Of a stretch of 64,000 nt of DNA, positions 28,074-40,618 are shown in pieces. The stretch lies in assembly GCA_048213135.1 (NCBI GenBank), contig PS015016.1:1-64000 (forward strand). Reading direction: 5' to 3'. The notes below the pieces were generated by a model, which did no database searches, was not told where the DNA came from, and saw only the letters and a list, made by a program, of their open reading frames with translations. This DNA comes from Reclinomonas americana ATCC 50394 (lineage: Eukaryota; Jakobida; Jakobea; Jakobida). A program made the position numbers and the translations under genes. How positions within the stretch are numbered: position 1 is the first letter of the stretch; each line of letters starts with the position of its first letter.

Positions 28074-28379
28074 TCACAGTCACACTCACAAACTGACAAC
28101 AGCTATTTGCCTGCTCCGTTTCGCACGCAACATACGCCCATCCCTCCTCACTGTCGCCTCCTCCATCGGCCGCACTCATCATCGGTGTGGTTGACGACGA
28201 TCGGAGAAACTGGCGGCAACGTGCAGAAATCACGCGTCGACACAGACTAAACAAACCCGCGGGAAGGCCCACCACAAAGAACAGCGCGCTGCTCACGAAC
28301 ACCACCACCACAGTGACGAGGTGAAGCACAACGCGAACTATTCTTGAAAGACACAAAGCGCGCGCGCGCGCGCGAGTGT
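28074..28379. other. Host spacer left of the transposon
   Basis: 306 bp from the CDC25-like start codon to the target-site duplication. It contains a (CG)n tract (28358-28374) and weak open frames only. Before the insertion, this and 40647-40693 would have formed one divergent promoter of about 360 bp shared with the Rab escort gene. Confidence 0.7.
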
Positions 28380-28388
28380 ATTTTTGTC
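28380..28388. repeat. Target-site duplication, left copy (ATTTTTGTC)
   Basis: Nine bases identical to 40638-40646, immediately outside the left terminal inverted repeat. Confidence 0.92.
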
Positions 28389-28407
28389 AAAGGCAGGTGG
28401 GTCAACT
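28389..28407 (+). repeat. Left terminal inverted repeat (19 bp)
   Basis: AAAGGCAGGTGGGTCAACT, identical to the reverse complement of 40619-40637. The last three bases on the outside (AAA) follow directly on the target-site duplication. Confidence 0.92.
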
Positions 28408-28410
28408 GAT

Positions 28411-28422
28411 GTAAGCCGACAG
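28411..28422 (+). repeat. Left inner inverted repeat (12 bp)
   Basis: GTAAGCCGACAG, the inverted counterpart of 40593-40604. Its spacing from the TIR differs between the two ends (3 versus 14 bp), which is common for transposase-binding subterminal sites. Confidence 0.8.
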
Positions 28423-28907
28423 CGCAAAATCCCGTCGATTGGCAGTCCAAACTGGATTTTGGAGACACATGGTGGTCACGGCGGCCGAGGTGGGGCGGGC
28501 CCAGTGAAGGTGCACGCGTGGACTGTATTGGCTCATTTCGTAGCCAATGAAACGAGCTACAAAGTGATGTCTGCGGATCTGCTCGGCGACCTTCCGTCGA
28601 GGAGAGCGGCGCGTCCAAAGTCAAAAGTGCCGATTTTTCGCCAGAAATCGACCTTTGTTGTCGTCGTGCCGACACCTTCCTCCGAGGCGCTGAGGTCACA
28701 CCGAGGGTCATCTGAAAGGCCTTTCGCTGGGCTATTGTGTAAATTCAGAAAAAACAACGCCACTATTTCCTGTCGTCCAGGAGGACTGAAACACATGCCG
28801 AGATCCACATTTCGCGCGCGCGCGAAACGTTGCCTCGGAAATAACAACTCTGTCTTTCTTTTGTGTCGCGAGAGGGGGCCAACAGGGTCTTGTGGGGGGC
28901 GCCGACC
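28423..28907. other. Left subterminal noncoding region of the transposon
   Basis: About 485 bp between the inner repeat and the start codon; it should hold the element's promoter and 5' UTR. It contains a (CG)-rich palindromic tract TTTCGCGCGCGCGAAA at about 28809-28824. The open frames through it lack domain signatures. Confidence 0.6.
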
Positions 28908-31900
28908 ATGGCCAGCGGCCATGATGTCGAGATGCATGACCTCGCGTCGCGATCGTGCCTCGTGTCTCCGCCAGCGCCCACTCGGCATTGGCGCCGGCAG
29001 TCTCCTGTCACCCCCACTGGGGCACAAGCCGCCGCAGCTGCAGCGCACGTTGCACGAGCAAGTGTGCATGCATCAAACGGCAGTGGCAGCGGTGTCGCGC
29101 AGCTGCAGGTGAGAACGTGCCTGACTGCCTCTCGACACTCGAGTTGTCTCTCTCACTGTTCCTTGACCACAGTTTGGCGCACACCCCTCCGCCTCAACCG
29201 CACGCGTTCTGGCGTCGTCGTCAGACCCCCAGTTCACCATGCCGGTGCCCAGTGATGCCATGTTGTGGTCCCCGATGTTGCCGACGCCTCCTCAATCAAT
29301 TCCGGTCAGTTTCCCGCTCGGAAGTCCGCCACAGCTGCCCCCTTCGCTCTACGGTCACCAGTGGACCCCTCCCGCGGTTGGCATGTCATCCGTGGTGCAG
29401 ACGTACGGTGGCGCTGCACCAAGCACCGTCACCATCAACTTCAGTGGCACGCCGGAAGGACAAGCCACGTACGACGTCGCCTCCCTCTCTCGCTTGCCTC
29501 ATGGTTTGGGCGCGGATGCCAGTGGCAGCTTGTTCCTGACGCCGACGTCACCGTTGTCGCCGCCGCCGCCGCCGCCGCCCGCTGCTGCTGCCGCGTCGCG
29601 CACATTCGTAAAACTGGTGCGCAACCCTGGACTGCTGGCCAAACTCGTGTGCTCCTTGGTCAAGGCCCCGTCGTCTGCGGAAGGAGTCGCCTGTGATGTG
29701 CGTGCGTGCGTGCGTGCATGTGTGTGAGAGAGAGAGAGAGAACGGTTGTGAGCTCATTGTCGTGCATTCTCCCTCCTCAGCCCGAGTTCACGCCGTTTGC
29801 GGCGAGAGTGCAGTCGTCGCTGTGCACGGACTTGTCAGCGACAGTGGTGGACATGCTGTGCGCGCATCAGCGTGACGGTGCACCTGCGCGGCAAGGTCGA
29901 GCCCGCGGAATGCCGACATCGCTCGCCGAGGCACTTGTCGAGAGGCTTGTCGGCACAGTGCAACAGATCCCCAGTTCCAGTGACGACGACGACGACGACG
30001 ACGGCCTACAGTTGCTAGCCGAGCGCCGATCGCTCACCGCTGTCCTCTTCATCAACCACTACCACATGAACTCGCGCCTGCGGTCGAGCGACGCCACCCC
30101 CCTCAATGCTCACGAGAAGGCGATCTGGACGCTTATCTGCTGGCGACTGGCAGATGCGCTGCAGGCTTCCAGGCGCAACAAGCGACGCGCACCAGCAAAT
30201 GAGCGTGATTATGCGGCCGAGATCGACGCCGATCATTCGCTGGTGTCCCAGATCGACGGCACAGGTCAGCTAGACAACATCATCACCAGCGCAATCACCA
30301 CCGTCCTCTCTGTCGACAAGAGTGATGGTGTGAGAAATGCTCTCGGTCGCGCCCTTCGGATCAACGCAGCCAGGTCGACCTCCAGTCAGTCAGGCGGCGC
30401 CATGCGATTCAGTCGTTCTGGCATTTTGTCACTGCTGGATGGCCTCAGCGAACCCGCCGTGGTGGTGCTCGATGCACTGTACAGTGTCATCGACGCAGCG
30501 CGTCTGGCCGACCGCGATGCCGTGGCCGTTGTTCCTCCGCCACCTTCAATGCCGCAGCCGTTCGCGTGGTCTCTGCAACGGTTGGAGGTCAGCACTACTG
30601 CGCGGTTGTTTCGCACTGAGCTTGCCGCGCAAGCGTTTGCGGCAGTGGTTGCCGATCCTCCTCCCGCTCCAGCCGGCCCGGTGCAACTTTCCAGTGAACA
30701 ATTGTTCATGTTGGGTCGGAACCATCACCGTCGCGAGTTCAATAGGCGCAACGCGGAGCATCTGCGCTCCACCACTCCTCGCAAGCTCGACCTCGACGCC
30801 CAGGATCCGGATGCGGCCGGGCAGGTGCAAGTGCGTGGCGATCTTCCGCTCCGACCTTTACACCAGGCACGGTTGCAGTTGCCTGCAGCAGACGCCGATG
30901 CCGGGTCGCGCGTCAATGGCGGGGAATACGACCTGAAGTTCAAGAGCGTTGAGCGTCCGCGGGCGGGTGCACCAAAGGCCGGATCTGGCCAGTGCGTGTG
31001 CCTCAAGTACTCCAGCGGCGCTGAAAAGGGCATTTACTGCGCCTCTTTGTGCGACTCCAAGGAGCAACCTGCGAAGATGCTGTCCACCGCGACTGCTTTC
31101 GACCGCAACAGGGGATGTTGTGTGGAGGTTGGCGCGCACGTGGGCAAGACTTGCCGCTCCTGCCGTGACAAGCATGACGAGCCGCATGGTAAGCTGGCAG
31201 CAGGTGCCGCTGTCGCCGTGACCAGTCGGAAGAAGGCGAATCGCGCACCTGGACGACCACGAGGTAATAAGCAGAGTCGAGTGCGGCCTGACCTGAAACC
31301 GAATCGGCGTCTGCGCAAGTCGCAGGTGAGTTGCTGTGACGACGTATTCTCCAAGTCGATGCAATCGCCCATACTGTGAACAACTTCTTTGTCTTAGAAA
31401 CTGAGCGACCAGTCTGCCGCACTGCCAGCTGTTGCAAGTGACGCTGTTCCGGAGGGGTTTGTGGTGGCCGATGAGGAGGAGGTGATTCCCCCCACACTGT
31501 GCCCATGTCGCACACCTGTGCTTGTATATCCTGATCAAACTGTCGTATATACGCAGCTGGCCATGGTCCAGCAGCCAGATCCCATGCGTCCATTGTACGA
31601 TCACCTCCACATCCTCGCTGACGGCGATGGGGGGGACGAGAGTGAGCGCGCCCAAGGTCAGCGGCCGGAAGAGATGCCTGCCGATGTCAGCGCCGTGTTG
31701 GACCAAGTGGCTGATAACGTCCGCAATGGTGACATGGACCGAATGCTGGACGACCCGATGAAGTTGCACTCGCTGGAGATGGAGGTACTTTTCAACGATT
31801 CTGACTCTCCGCTCACTGCTGCTTCCTCGCTCAACGAACTCGCTCGTGCTCTGCAGGGGGTCTCTCGCCCGTTGCACGCTGCTCGAGCGCTGCATAATGG

Positions 31901-34900
31901 CACTGAAGGGAACACATTTGAGGATCAGTGTGCTGGGTGTGGCGGAGGCGTGTTGCTTTGTGGAGCGCGGTCGTGCAATAGTGGCCTGGTGCTGAAGTGC
32001 TCGACTGATCGATTGTCGACCCCGTGCCTGTTCCGATGTGCGTGCCACCTCATCCGTCCCGACTCCGATGGCGTGCCAAAACTTCGACTGCCATCGCTCG
32101 GCAATGCCGATTGGTTTACCGTCGAACGTGTGTCGGACGAGACGCAGCGAAATGTGTTGCGTCCTGCCACTCAGTGTGCTTATGCCTCGCCCTCTTTCAC
32201 GTTCCGTGCACTGTGTGGCTCTCTCTCCCCCCTCAATTTCTCTCTCCCTTCGCCTCCCTCCTATTCCCACCCTTCCTGACACGAGTGTGCCTTTTTCCCA
32301 TTTCACAGACTCCCGTTTCTCTGCGAGTCGTGCATCCGATCGAGCGTCGAGCAGCAGGTCTTCGTCGGAGAAGCATTTGGCACAATTGCTTCGGTGGGTT
32401 CAGTGCGGTTCCACGCGGTGGTGAATCACGTCAATCGAGTCGCCCGCCTCTGTTCGTCGCACCACTGGGGCAAGCGTGTCTCGGACGCCGAACATGATGC
32501 AACAGCCGACCCGGAGCCCGGGACGTATTCGTGGAGTCTTGCGGTGAACGGCAAGACAAGTGCGTCTCCCTTCGACTCCAGTGGACGGTCGGTCGTGTCG
32601 GTCACTGCGTACGACGGCGTCACGTTCATCTTTTCTCGGGCAGACGTTACGGATCCGCCGTCGTCGGCACCGTCGCCTTCGGGGTCGGCCTCGGCTGATG
32701 ATGCGAGTGCGCTTGAAGGCGAAAGCATCCGTGATGCGCGACACACTATGGTGAGAGACAGCGAGGCACCCATGGTCACTTGCTTCCCTTTTCGCTCACT
32801 TCCCTCTTTGCGTCCATCATAGGTTGTCCTTGCCAGTAACAATTCCATTGCTGTCTTCGTCGGTGGTAAGCGGCTCAGCCTCGGATCCCTCATCCTCGAT
32901 GACTTCTGGCCTCAGATCTCCGAGTCCGGCCCAGCTGTGCACCAAGGGACTCATTCCTGGTATCCGGCGACGGAGCACCTAAAGTCGTCAGGTTCGTCGC
33001 ATTAATCTGCTTAAGCTTGTGTCACAGGGCCAGCTCTGCGTCTTCTCATGAGTATAGTCTCTCATCTGCACCAGGTGTCGATGATGCTGACGTACTTGCT
33101 GCGGTGTCGTGGGCGATGGCTGTGAAAGCCGGTAACCTTGATGATCGGATCCACAATCTGTCGACACTGCGCGGAGTGTTGGCCATTCTGACTGTCTGTC
33201 GGCCCTGCAGCGGCATCGACAACGAGGTGTCCTCTCGCACAGAGGAAATCTTGTCTCACCACACCGACAAGGTGACATTCGACTACCCGTTTCCGGCCTC
33301 CATCTTTCGCAGTTTTGTGAAACCCAGTTCCGCACCGCCGCTGTCACCGTCGTCGACCGTGTATCGCTCTCGTGGCTGTGCCAGCTTGGCGTTCGTGGTT
33401 GGTGGCGGTTCGTACTTTCCTCCCGGGATCCCGGCCCTTTGATCGCGCCCAGTGTCGGGCAGTGATTGTGACTCATTGGCTTGGGATTGCACAGGTTCGA
33501 ACAAGCCTGCGCGAAATATGTGCGCCGCTTGCAGGCGCGCATTGGGCGCATGTGACACAGAAGCATCACGAGCTCGAGGAGCAGCGCGGTCTGAAGCTGG
33601 CCGGGCGACGGTTGACGAAGCCGTCAAGTTATTGACCCGCCCTCAGCGTGCGTTTTCGTTGCTTTTAGTGCGCGTGTTGGCTTGCCGCGTGCAGGCGCCG
33701 TTGCTGACTGCCTCTTTGAACGTCAGCGGGCGTATCACAGCAGATGCAGATGGCTTTCGCACGTGCGGCGGTGGACTTACGCAACACTCGTACCTCGGAT
33801 ATTCACGGCACCAATAACGGACGACGCTTTGCTGACTCTTGTTACAAAGTGGCGATGGCAATGCGCATGACGAGTTGCGTTCCACTGGATGACTTCCGTT
33901 GCATTTACCTTCCATTGACCGACACCACTCCGTGCGCTACATGCAGTGACGAAGAAAGCGTACACGGCCCTCCGCTCAGTGGTCACTTGGATTCCGTCAG
34001 TCTCCTCGCTTCACCGGAGGCTGGCGGGTACGGAGTATCGCACGGAGGCAACCGGCCTCGTCCACAAGACAGTGCATGAATTTATGCAAGCCGTCAAGAG
34101 CGGGGAGGTTTCGCGGGTCGTTGCGATGACCTACGATGAGATGAGCCTCCAGCCAGGTGAGTGATATCAGGCGATGCGTATTTTTTGTTGCATTTCTCTG
34201 GCGTTCCAACACATGTTGCACATGATAGGCGTGCAAATCTCACTGCATGATGGCCGACTTCTCGGGTTCAAGACGGTTGCGCCACTCCACGAGCACCAAG
34301 AATCGGGTGCGGTGTAGTTAGTTGTTCTCCGTCCAATGCGTGCCATTGTCCTGTCCCCTCACACAAAACTCTTGTTGCTATGCAGAGGCCATCAAACGGC
34401 GCACATTGCTCACCGACGCTAACGAGCCCAGGGCGCATGCCAATGGTCCCACGCCTCCTCCCTCTGTGGTGTTGTCTGTGGACCAGGCCGCCGCATTGGA
34501 TGGCAGCGGCGAACAGGTGGCCGACGGTGACGACCGCGTGTCGTCGGCCGCTGAGTCGGTTGACATCAGCATGACATCGAAGCGTGGAGAGGTTGCCGTG
34601 GACAACGTGGCAAGCCATCTGTTTCGAGTCTACATCACGACTATCGATGGTCGATTCAGTGGTGCTGTGTATCATGCATTCACCAACGGCAAGTCTGACG
34701 CCGCCGAGATTGAGGCGATTGTGAGTAGAGCGAGAGACTTGCTTCGTGCGACGGTGCCATCAATTGTGGTGAGTGCATGTACTGCGTGTGTTTGTTGTGA
34801 CGTTTGTTGCTCCTGACATGCACCTCGTGCGTTCAGTTTGCCATGGAGATCAGTGATGCTGCCTCTGTGAACGCCAAGATTCGCCGGGGACTTGAGTGCG

Positions 34901-37900
34901 CCTGTTACCTGGAGACTGTTGACTGCATTCGATGCCGTTTCCACTTTGCTGTCGGAGAGCAGAGCGAGAGTCGGACGGCTGAAGTGGAAAAACTTTTGCA
35001 GCACCACTTTCACCACGACCACAAACTGAACGAAGCGGAGGTACGTGCACGCAGGTGGGTGGAAGTATCTTGTGCAGCTCACTTGCGTCGTCGTCACACA
35101 CAGGTCGAACAGCACCTTGCGGAATTCAGGGAAAAGGAAGCGATTCGACTGGCTGTTGGCAAACCGGATTCGTCGCTCGTTGATCACGCCCTGTTGGTGC
35201 ACGGTGTCAACAAGACCGCGTTACCGATGTTCAAGGCCATCCGTGCAGAGACCGACGTCGTCCACTTGATGAAGCGCATATTCAAGGTGCCTCACCCGAG
35301 TTCCATTGCCCCAGCTGCAGTCCGTTGCCGCTACTCTGCTGAACTCTCTCGTGAACAGGCGTTCATTCGTCATGGTGACTGCATGATGACGTATGGCCGG
35401 AGTCAGTTTGCGCCGCTCGTCAACGTTGACGTAAATTCGGTGGAGGAGAAGATGGTTTGTTCCATTGCTTGTCCAGTGCACGCCAGTGTTGGACTCGTGT
35501 CTAACGGGCGCTGCACGCAGGCCGTGGAGAGCATGATCGAGCCGCTTCGTCGCTTGGAAATTCTCTTGTCGCACAAGATGAACATTGCCCGCAAGCGTTC
35601 ATTGCGGGAATTGACACGCGACACGCTGCCATTCTGCGAGGTTTACGCTGTCCTTTGCGAATGGATTGCGCTGGTGCGAGGTCCAGCCGCAGGTGGGCAG
35701 GTGGCCGACGACGCTGACAGCGAAGGTGAGTTTTCAGTCCCGGAAAAAGTGGACCACATACTCACTCTCGTCTGCGCAGTTGCTGGATTGTCTTGGCAGC
35801 ACCGGTGCAAGTCTCGCATCGCAACTTTGATTGATGAACACGACTGCGTTATAAGAACAGAGCATCTGGCGGCACAGGGTGCGGCGCTGATGAAGACGTC
35901 TCTCGCCACGGACTATTTCTCCTTCAACACCGCTATTTATCTCATCAAGCAATCTGTAGCCAGCACTCCGCGTCAAGATGGCTGGTTCGAACACGTGGTG
36001 AGTGCCATCTCCCTCCTCTCCCTCCCTCCTCTCTCTCTCTCTCACACACACTCACTCCTGGCTGATCTCGTACCGGGGAAACTCAGCTTGACATCGTCAT
36101 GTTTGCCGTCTGGTACCGCTGCGTGACATTCTTCGCCGAGTTCGACATTCGCACCGAAGAGTCAAACGAGGCACTGCAGAGCCTGGCCTGCATCTTGGAA
36201 CTCGTCGTGAATCGGACGCGGATGATTGACGAGCACCGTGAGAAGTGCGCTTAGATTTGCATCGTGCAACCGACTCGTGTGCCCCGATTTGACTCGTCGT
36301 GCAGATACAAGGAGTTCCACCCAGACTCGGATCCTGTGTCGTTGGACAGCGGAGTCCTTTTCATCGGTCGTGACTTGACGGTGTGTGCGGCGTCGACGAT
36401 AAGTTTTCTCGTCGACCTTCGAAACCTTGCCGTCAATGAAGACCCGCTGGATGCGTCGTGCTCCGAGTCGCAACGCATGCGCGACTGCATGTTCATGGTT
36501 CGTTGGTGGTCGTCGGTGCTCCGCGCAAAATTCCACGTCTCACCGCCTTTCATGCAGGTGAACATTAATGCCATCTCGCAACAGTCCTTGGAGTCTTCGT
36601 TCAGTGGCACGCGTGCTGCTGTTGCCGGTGGCGCCCCAGGACCACGTGAGGCCGCGGCCATTGCGACTGGCCAGGCGCAGCGTGACGCCGCGCGCAACAT
36701 TGGTCTCCGGCCTCGTGATAATCGCCCAGAAGCCGCTGTGTACCGAGCCCAGCACACAGCAGATCAGCTGCGGGTGTTCACACACGGCGCACAGGTCGCC
36801 ATTGCTGAGCGCGAGCGTGCTCAGGGTGCCGACCTCCTGCAGCAGGCTGCCGGTCGGGAGGAGCCACGTATTGAGGATTTCCTCAGTCCTCCTGCTCCCG
36901 TGTGCCGGGCACGTGGTCCCGAGATAAGACCCACCGACAACGAGGCGTACGCTCGCGTGTGGGACATTCGTGAATGTGCGTGTCGCTTGTGCTGTTGCCG
37001 TCACGCTCGCTGAGATCGACTTCACCGTACTCACTTTGTAAATTTTTTGCTCTCCGCAGCGTACGTTCCACCAGACCCTGTGAATGTCGACCGCCTGCAG
37101 AGGTGGGCTTCGAACAGCAGCAAGCTCATCCCCTACCTGTATGACGACATCGTGTCGGAGGTGACCTTGGGCGTGTACGAGTCGTCGATCGTCGACCGCA
37201 TGAGTCGCCAGGTCAATCATGGTGGCTTGATGGTTCACCAGGATGTCGTTGCCGCGACTTATGATAGAATCGGCCACAACAGACAACTGCTTCCGCTCCT
37301 GCACCACCTGCGCTCTATGCGAGACCCCAAGAGCCCGCTGATTGGCATCGCTCTTGCGGTGAACGAGCTGCTACATCACAATGCGATACCGTACTGCTTT
37401 GTGGAGACGACCTTCTCCGATTTGCTCTCGCTGTTTTCGGATACCAGTGACGAATCGCATGCACAACTCTGGCTGCTGTGGCGACGGATGATTGTTGATG
37501 TGTATCCGGTTGCAATGGAGGTCGACCGTGGCGCTGCAGCAGCGGTATCGGTGCGTCTCCGCTTGATCCCCTGTCTGACTGCAGCTCGACAACCTGCAAT
37601 GTTGGCCACTCACTTACCCGTGTTGCAGGCCGAAGAGATTCTCAGCCAGTGGAAGATGGTGTTTCGTGAGTTTGTTCACAACCTCCTCTTTCGACTCTTG
37701 ACCAACCTCATTGCCGAGTGCGGGCTGTCGCCGAGGAGCAAGAAGCAGGCGCCTGTCCGTGCACTGTGGGCTCGAAAAATTTCCCGAGCTGCCCAGCCAG
37801 GTGAGACGAGTGTGCACTCAGTGGTGCGGCATTTTCTTTGTATGATTCTCATTCTGTCTTCTGGAATAGACGTCGCGATGGGCGATGACGGCGTGCCTGC

Positions 37901-40008
37901 GGAAGTGGTGAAGGCGCCAGTGACTGCCGCCGAGCGTCTCCAACACGTGGGCGCAGCAATCACATGTTTTAACTGTGATCGCAAGGGACACGACGCATAC
38001 GTCTGTGGTGCGCTCATCCGAGCAAAGAAATGCCATCGGTGTGGAGAACCTGGCCACTTCCAGGTAAACTGCCCGTTGATGTTCCGCGCAACGCGGCTGA
38101 ACATTGTGCGAGACCGGGAGGACGCTGGCTTGGCTGCGGATGGGGGGCCGCACAACGCCGATGCCGTCTTGGCAATGCGACCGGTGTGTGGCATCCACGT
38201 TTGCTGTGATGTTTTCTCCGTAACCCTCGTGAACCTCTCACTGTGGCTCGTTGCTCCGTAGTGCCCGTTCTTGAATGTGGACATGGAGAATCCGAAAAAG
38301 GGAAATCCCAAGCCATGCAAAAGTGAATACCGGATCGGATCGCGGGCGGTGTCCTCGTTGTCGAAACACATTGTCAACTGTCACATGGGTCACGCTGTGC
38401 GTTCGGGTCTTGTTGATGCCGCCGTGGCAGCGAAGTCATTTGAAGGTATGAATAGTTGCCTGTGCCTGCGACGGGTGCATGCATCACGCGACTCATTGAC
38501 AATCGATGGACAACAGAGCGCATAAATGCGGTGAGGGCAGCCCTTAAGCTTGTTGCCAAATACGAAGACCTGGTCGACATGGCGATACACATTCGGCCAA
38601 GTGTGGAGTACGAACCCAACCCTCTCGCTCTCTCGGCTCCATCTCGCGACAAGTGGGAACCCGAGTTTCTCAGAGCGTCGCTCCTCCCGGGTTCCTCGTG
38701 CCATCCCTCGCTGGCTGCTGATGAGGAACACGCTCGCACCGGTGCTCTTGTACAGGGGTCTGCAGAGTGGCACCAAGAGCGCATCGGCCGTGCCGATGTT
38801 CATCGGTTCACTGCCAGCCAAGTCGGTGCCATGGTGGGCATCATGGACGCGACGTGCTGCATTGTGAGTGGCGCGTTCCCGCGCCTCTACTTTTCGGTCT
38901 CCGTTGCAACAGCCGTGGCTGAGCACGTGGCACGTCTCCTCGCGATCGAGTACGGTGTGGAAATCGGTCGGCTGTTGCGTCTTTGTGTGCGTGTGGGAAA
39001 GGAACCAGAGTGGCGATTATTCCTCACATGTGTGCCGCCCTCTGTGCGCAGGGAGCCGAATGCGGCGATGCTGTGGGGTACCCATCACGAGGACTGCGCA
39101 CTTCTCACGTTCTGTCTGAATCACCCCCACGAGGTGGTGCTGAAGACGGGAGGGTATTTGCGAATCGCGCACTGCCCAGTGCAGGATGCACTCGGCGGGC
39201 AAGTTACTGTACCCGTTGAGGTGTTCGCCTCACCAGATGGTAGGTCATCTGGTTGCTTGTTCTTCGCATCATCACATCGCTATGTTGCTCATTGATTGGT
39301 GTCACGCCGCAGCAATGAGCGCCACTGAGAGTGCCGATGGGTATCACTACTTGCTGGAGGTCAAGTGTCCGTCACCATTCTCCGCCACCTCCTTCGCTCT
39401 GTCGAAACCGCCACGTCGCTTCGTTTCCGCCCAATACATGGTTCAAGTTCAGCTCCAGCTCTATGCGACAAACTTTCGCTTGTGAGTGTCGACGCGCGTC
39501 TGAGCCCGCGCGCGGTATCCACGATGCGGTACCGATTCAGCCAACTCATCAACCGTGTGCACAATGTAGGGCAAAGTTGCTGTCGTGGACGCCGAGTGGC
39601 ATGTTCGTCTTCGAGATCCCTCGCGATGACACACTCCTCGGGCTGCTGTTCCCGCTGCTGGGCCACATGGCTGGTGTCGTTCAGCGAGTATTCGAGTACA
39701 GTCGCGGTCGCGGCCACGGCTCACGCAGCACCGACGTCAAGTTCCCGGCCGAATGGGGCGACGATCCACATACCTGGCGACCTCTGCAGGCCACTACCGA
39801 GATCATGGAGAAGTTTGAGCGCTTTGTGTGCCGCCTCTCGCGTGCTTGTCGGAAGGCCGAGGAAACCTGCCGAGCCTACAAGGACGTGTACACTGGGCCG
39901 CTGGGCAGACTGTGGGTGCGTAACGCGGTTCCTATGGTGCCGCCGGTGCCTGCGGCGGACGTGGAGATGGCCGCGGCCGAGGCGGTCGGTCCCAACGGCG
40001 CGCAATGA
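28908..40008 (+). CDS. Transposon-encoded giant protein: Cys-rich modules, DDE-like core, CCHC knuckles, YqaJ nuclease
   Basis: Start MASGHDVEMHDLASRS. About 20 short introns can be removed with the frame kept, giving roughly 3,000 residues. Order: Ala/Pro-rich N-terminus; helical region; Cys-rich module CCVEVGAHVGKTCRSCRDKH then an AT-hook-like GRPRG; a second Cys cluster (CAGCGGG...CGARSC, 31.9 kb); LCESC; CAACRRALGAC (33.5 kb). Next is a candidate transposase core, MTYDEMSLQPGVQISLHDGR (34.1 kb) and FAMEISDAASVNAKIRRGLE (34.9 kb), which resemble the first and second acidic strands of P/THAP9-type RNase H folds. CFNCDRKGHDAYVC and CHRCGEPGHFQVNC are two CX2CX4HX4C knuckles. A possible BED-like finger (PCKSEYR...KHIVNCH) follows. 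The YqaJ nuclease has WHQERIGRADVHRFTASQVG, WGTHHEDCALLTF, SPDG, YHYLLEVKCPSP, QYMVQVQLQLYAT and FEIPRDD. Joins at 32.87-33.0, 33.41-33.74 and 38.85-39.06 kb are ambiguous; a split into two genes or a frameshift there is not excluded. Confidence 0.72.
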
Positions 40009-40592
40009 TCTTCCGATAATGTAATGCAAGAGCCTTCCTTTCCTCCACCAGCGAATGCTTTGCTGCTCCGTTTTCACGTGCAATGGTGGGAGAGAGAGTT
40101 TGGGTATGGTTCGCTCTTACTGGAATGGTCGCGAAGCTGCGAGGAGTCATGTCACGGTGGGTCGGCGACGATGCATGAAATGTGACGAATTCATGAGCAA
40201 AAAAATTGACGGATTTCTCGGTCGCTCTTGGTGTCACGCGCACAGCGCGACACCCACCGACTCACTCGCCGATGTCCTGAATTTACACACTACCTGAAGC
40301 GCTGCTCTACACGCTCATATGACGCACGTCGCCACAGACGAGGGCAGATGTGTCGGCACGACGCACACTTTGAGCGCTTCGATTTTTTCGCGCCGAAACT
40401 TGCAGGCTCTTGTCGTTTTTCTCGCGCCACGAGTAAGCACGGCAGTCGTGCCGAGGCTCAGCAGGTGCGCCCGTGAGTCGCGCGTCGAATGGCCTTAGTC
40501 AGGGCGCAAGGAGGTGCGTGGGTGACGAGAACGGGCAATTTCTGCGCGAGGGGGTGTCGATCTTTGACTCAGCCGATATTCGCGCCTCACTT
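40009..40592. other. Right subterminal noncoding region of the transposon
   Basis: About 585 bp from the stop codon to the inner repeat. It should contain the polyadenylation signal and 3' subterminal sites. Open frames here look like chance. Confidence 0.6.
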
Positions 40593-40604
40593 CTGTCGGC
40601 TTAC
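40593..40604 (-). repeat. Right inner inverted repeat (12 bp)
   Basis: CTGTCGGCTTAC on the plus strand, the exact reverse complement of 28411-28422. Confidence 0.8.
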
Positions 40605-40618
40605 TGACAAATCGACGA

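Noticed and set aside
28384-29112. Open frame covering the left TIR and subterminal region
   Set aside because: It starts inside the terminal repeat and switches out of the frame used by the spliced transposon gene; better read as noncoding subterminal DNA.
30858-32306. A 482-codon open frame on the minus strand inside the transposon
   Set aside because: It lies antisense to clearly coding Cys-rich exons, has no domain signature, and its length follows from the GC-rich codon bias of the sense strand.
33436-33442. In-frame stop in the transposon gene near 33440 and another near 33635, taken as pseudogenising
   Set aside because: An intron from about 33408 to 33494 and another from about 33668 to 33740 bypass both and restore one frame (LLTRPQRAFSLLL joined to QMQMAFARAAV), so a break is not required, although not excluded.
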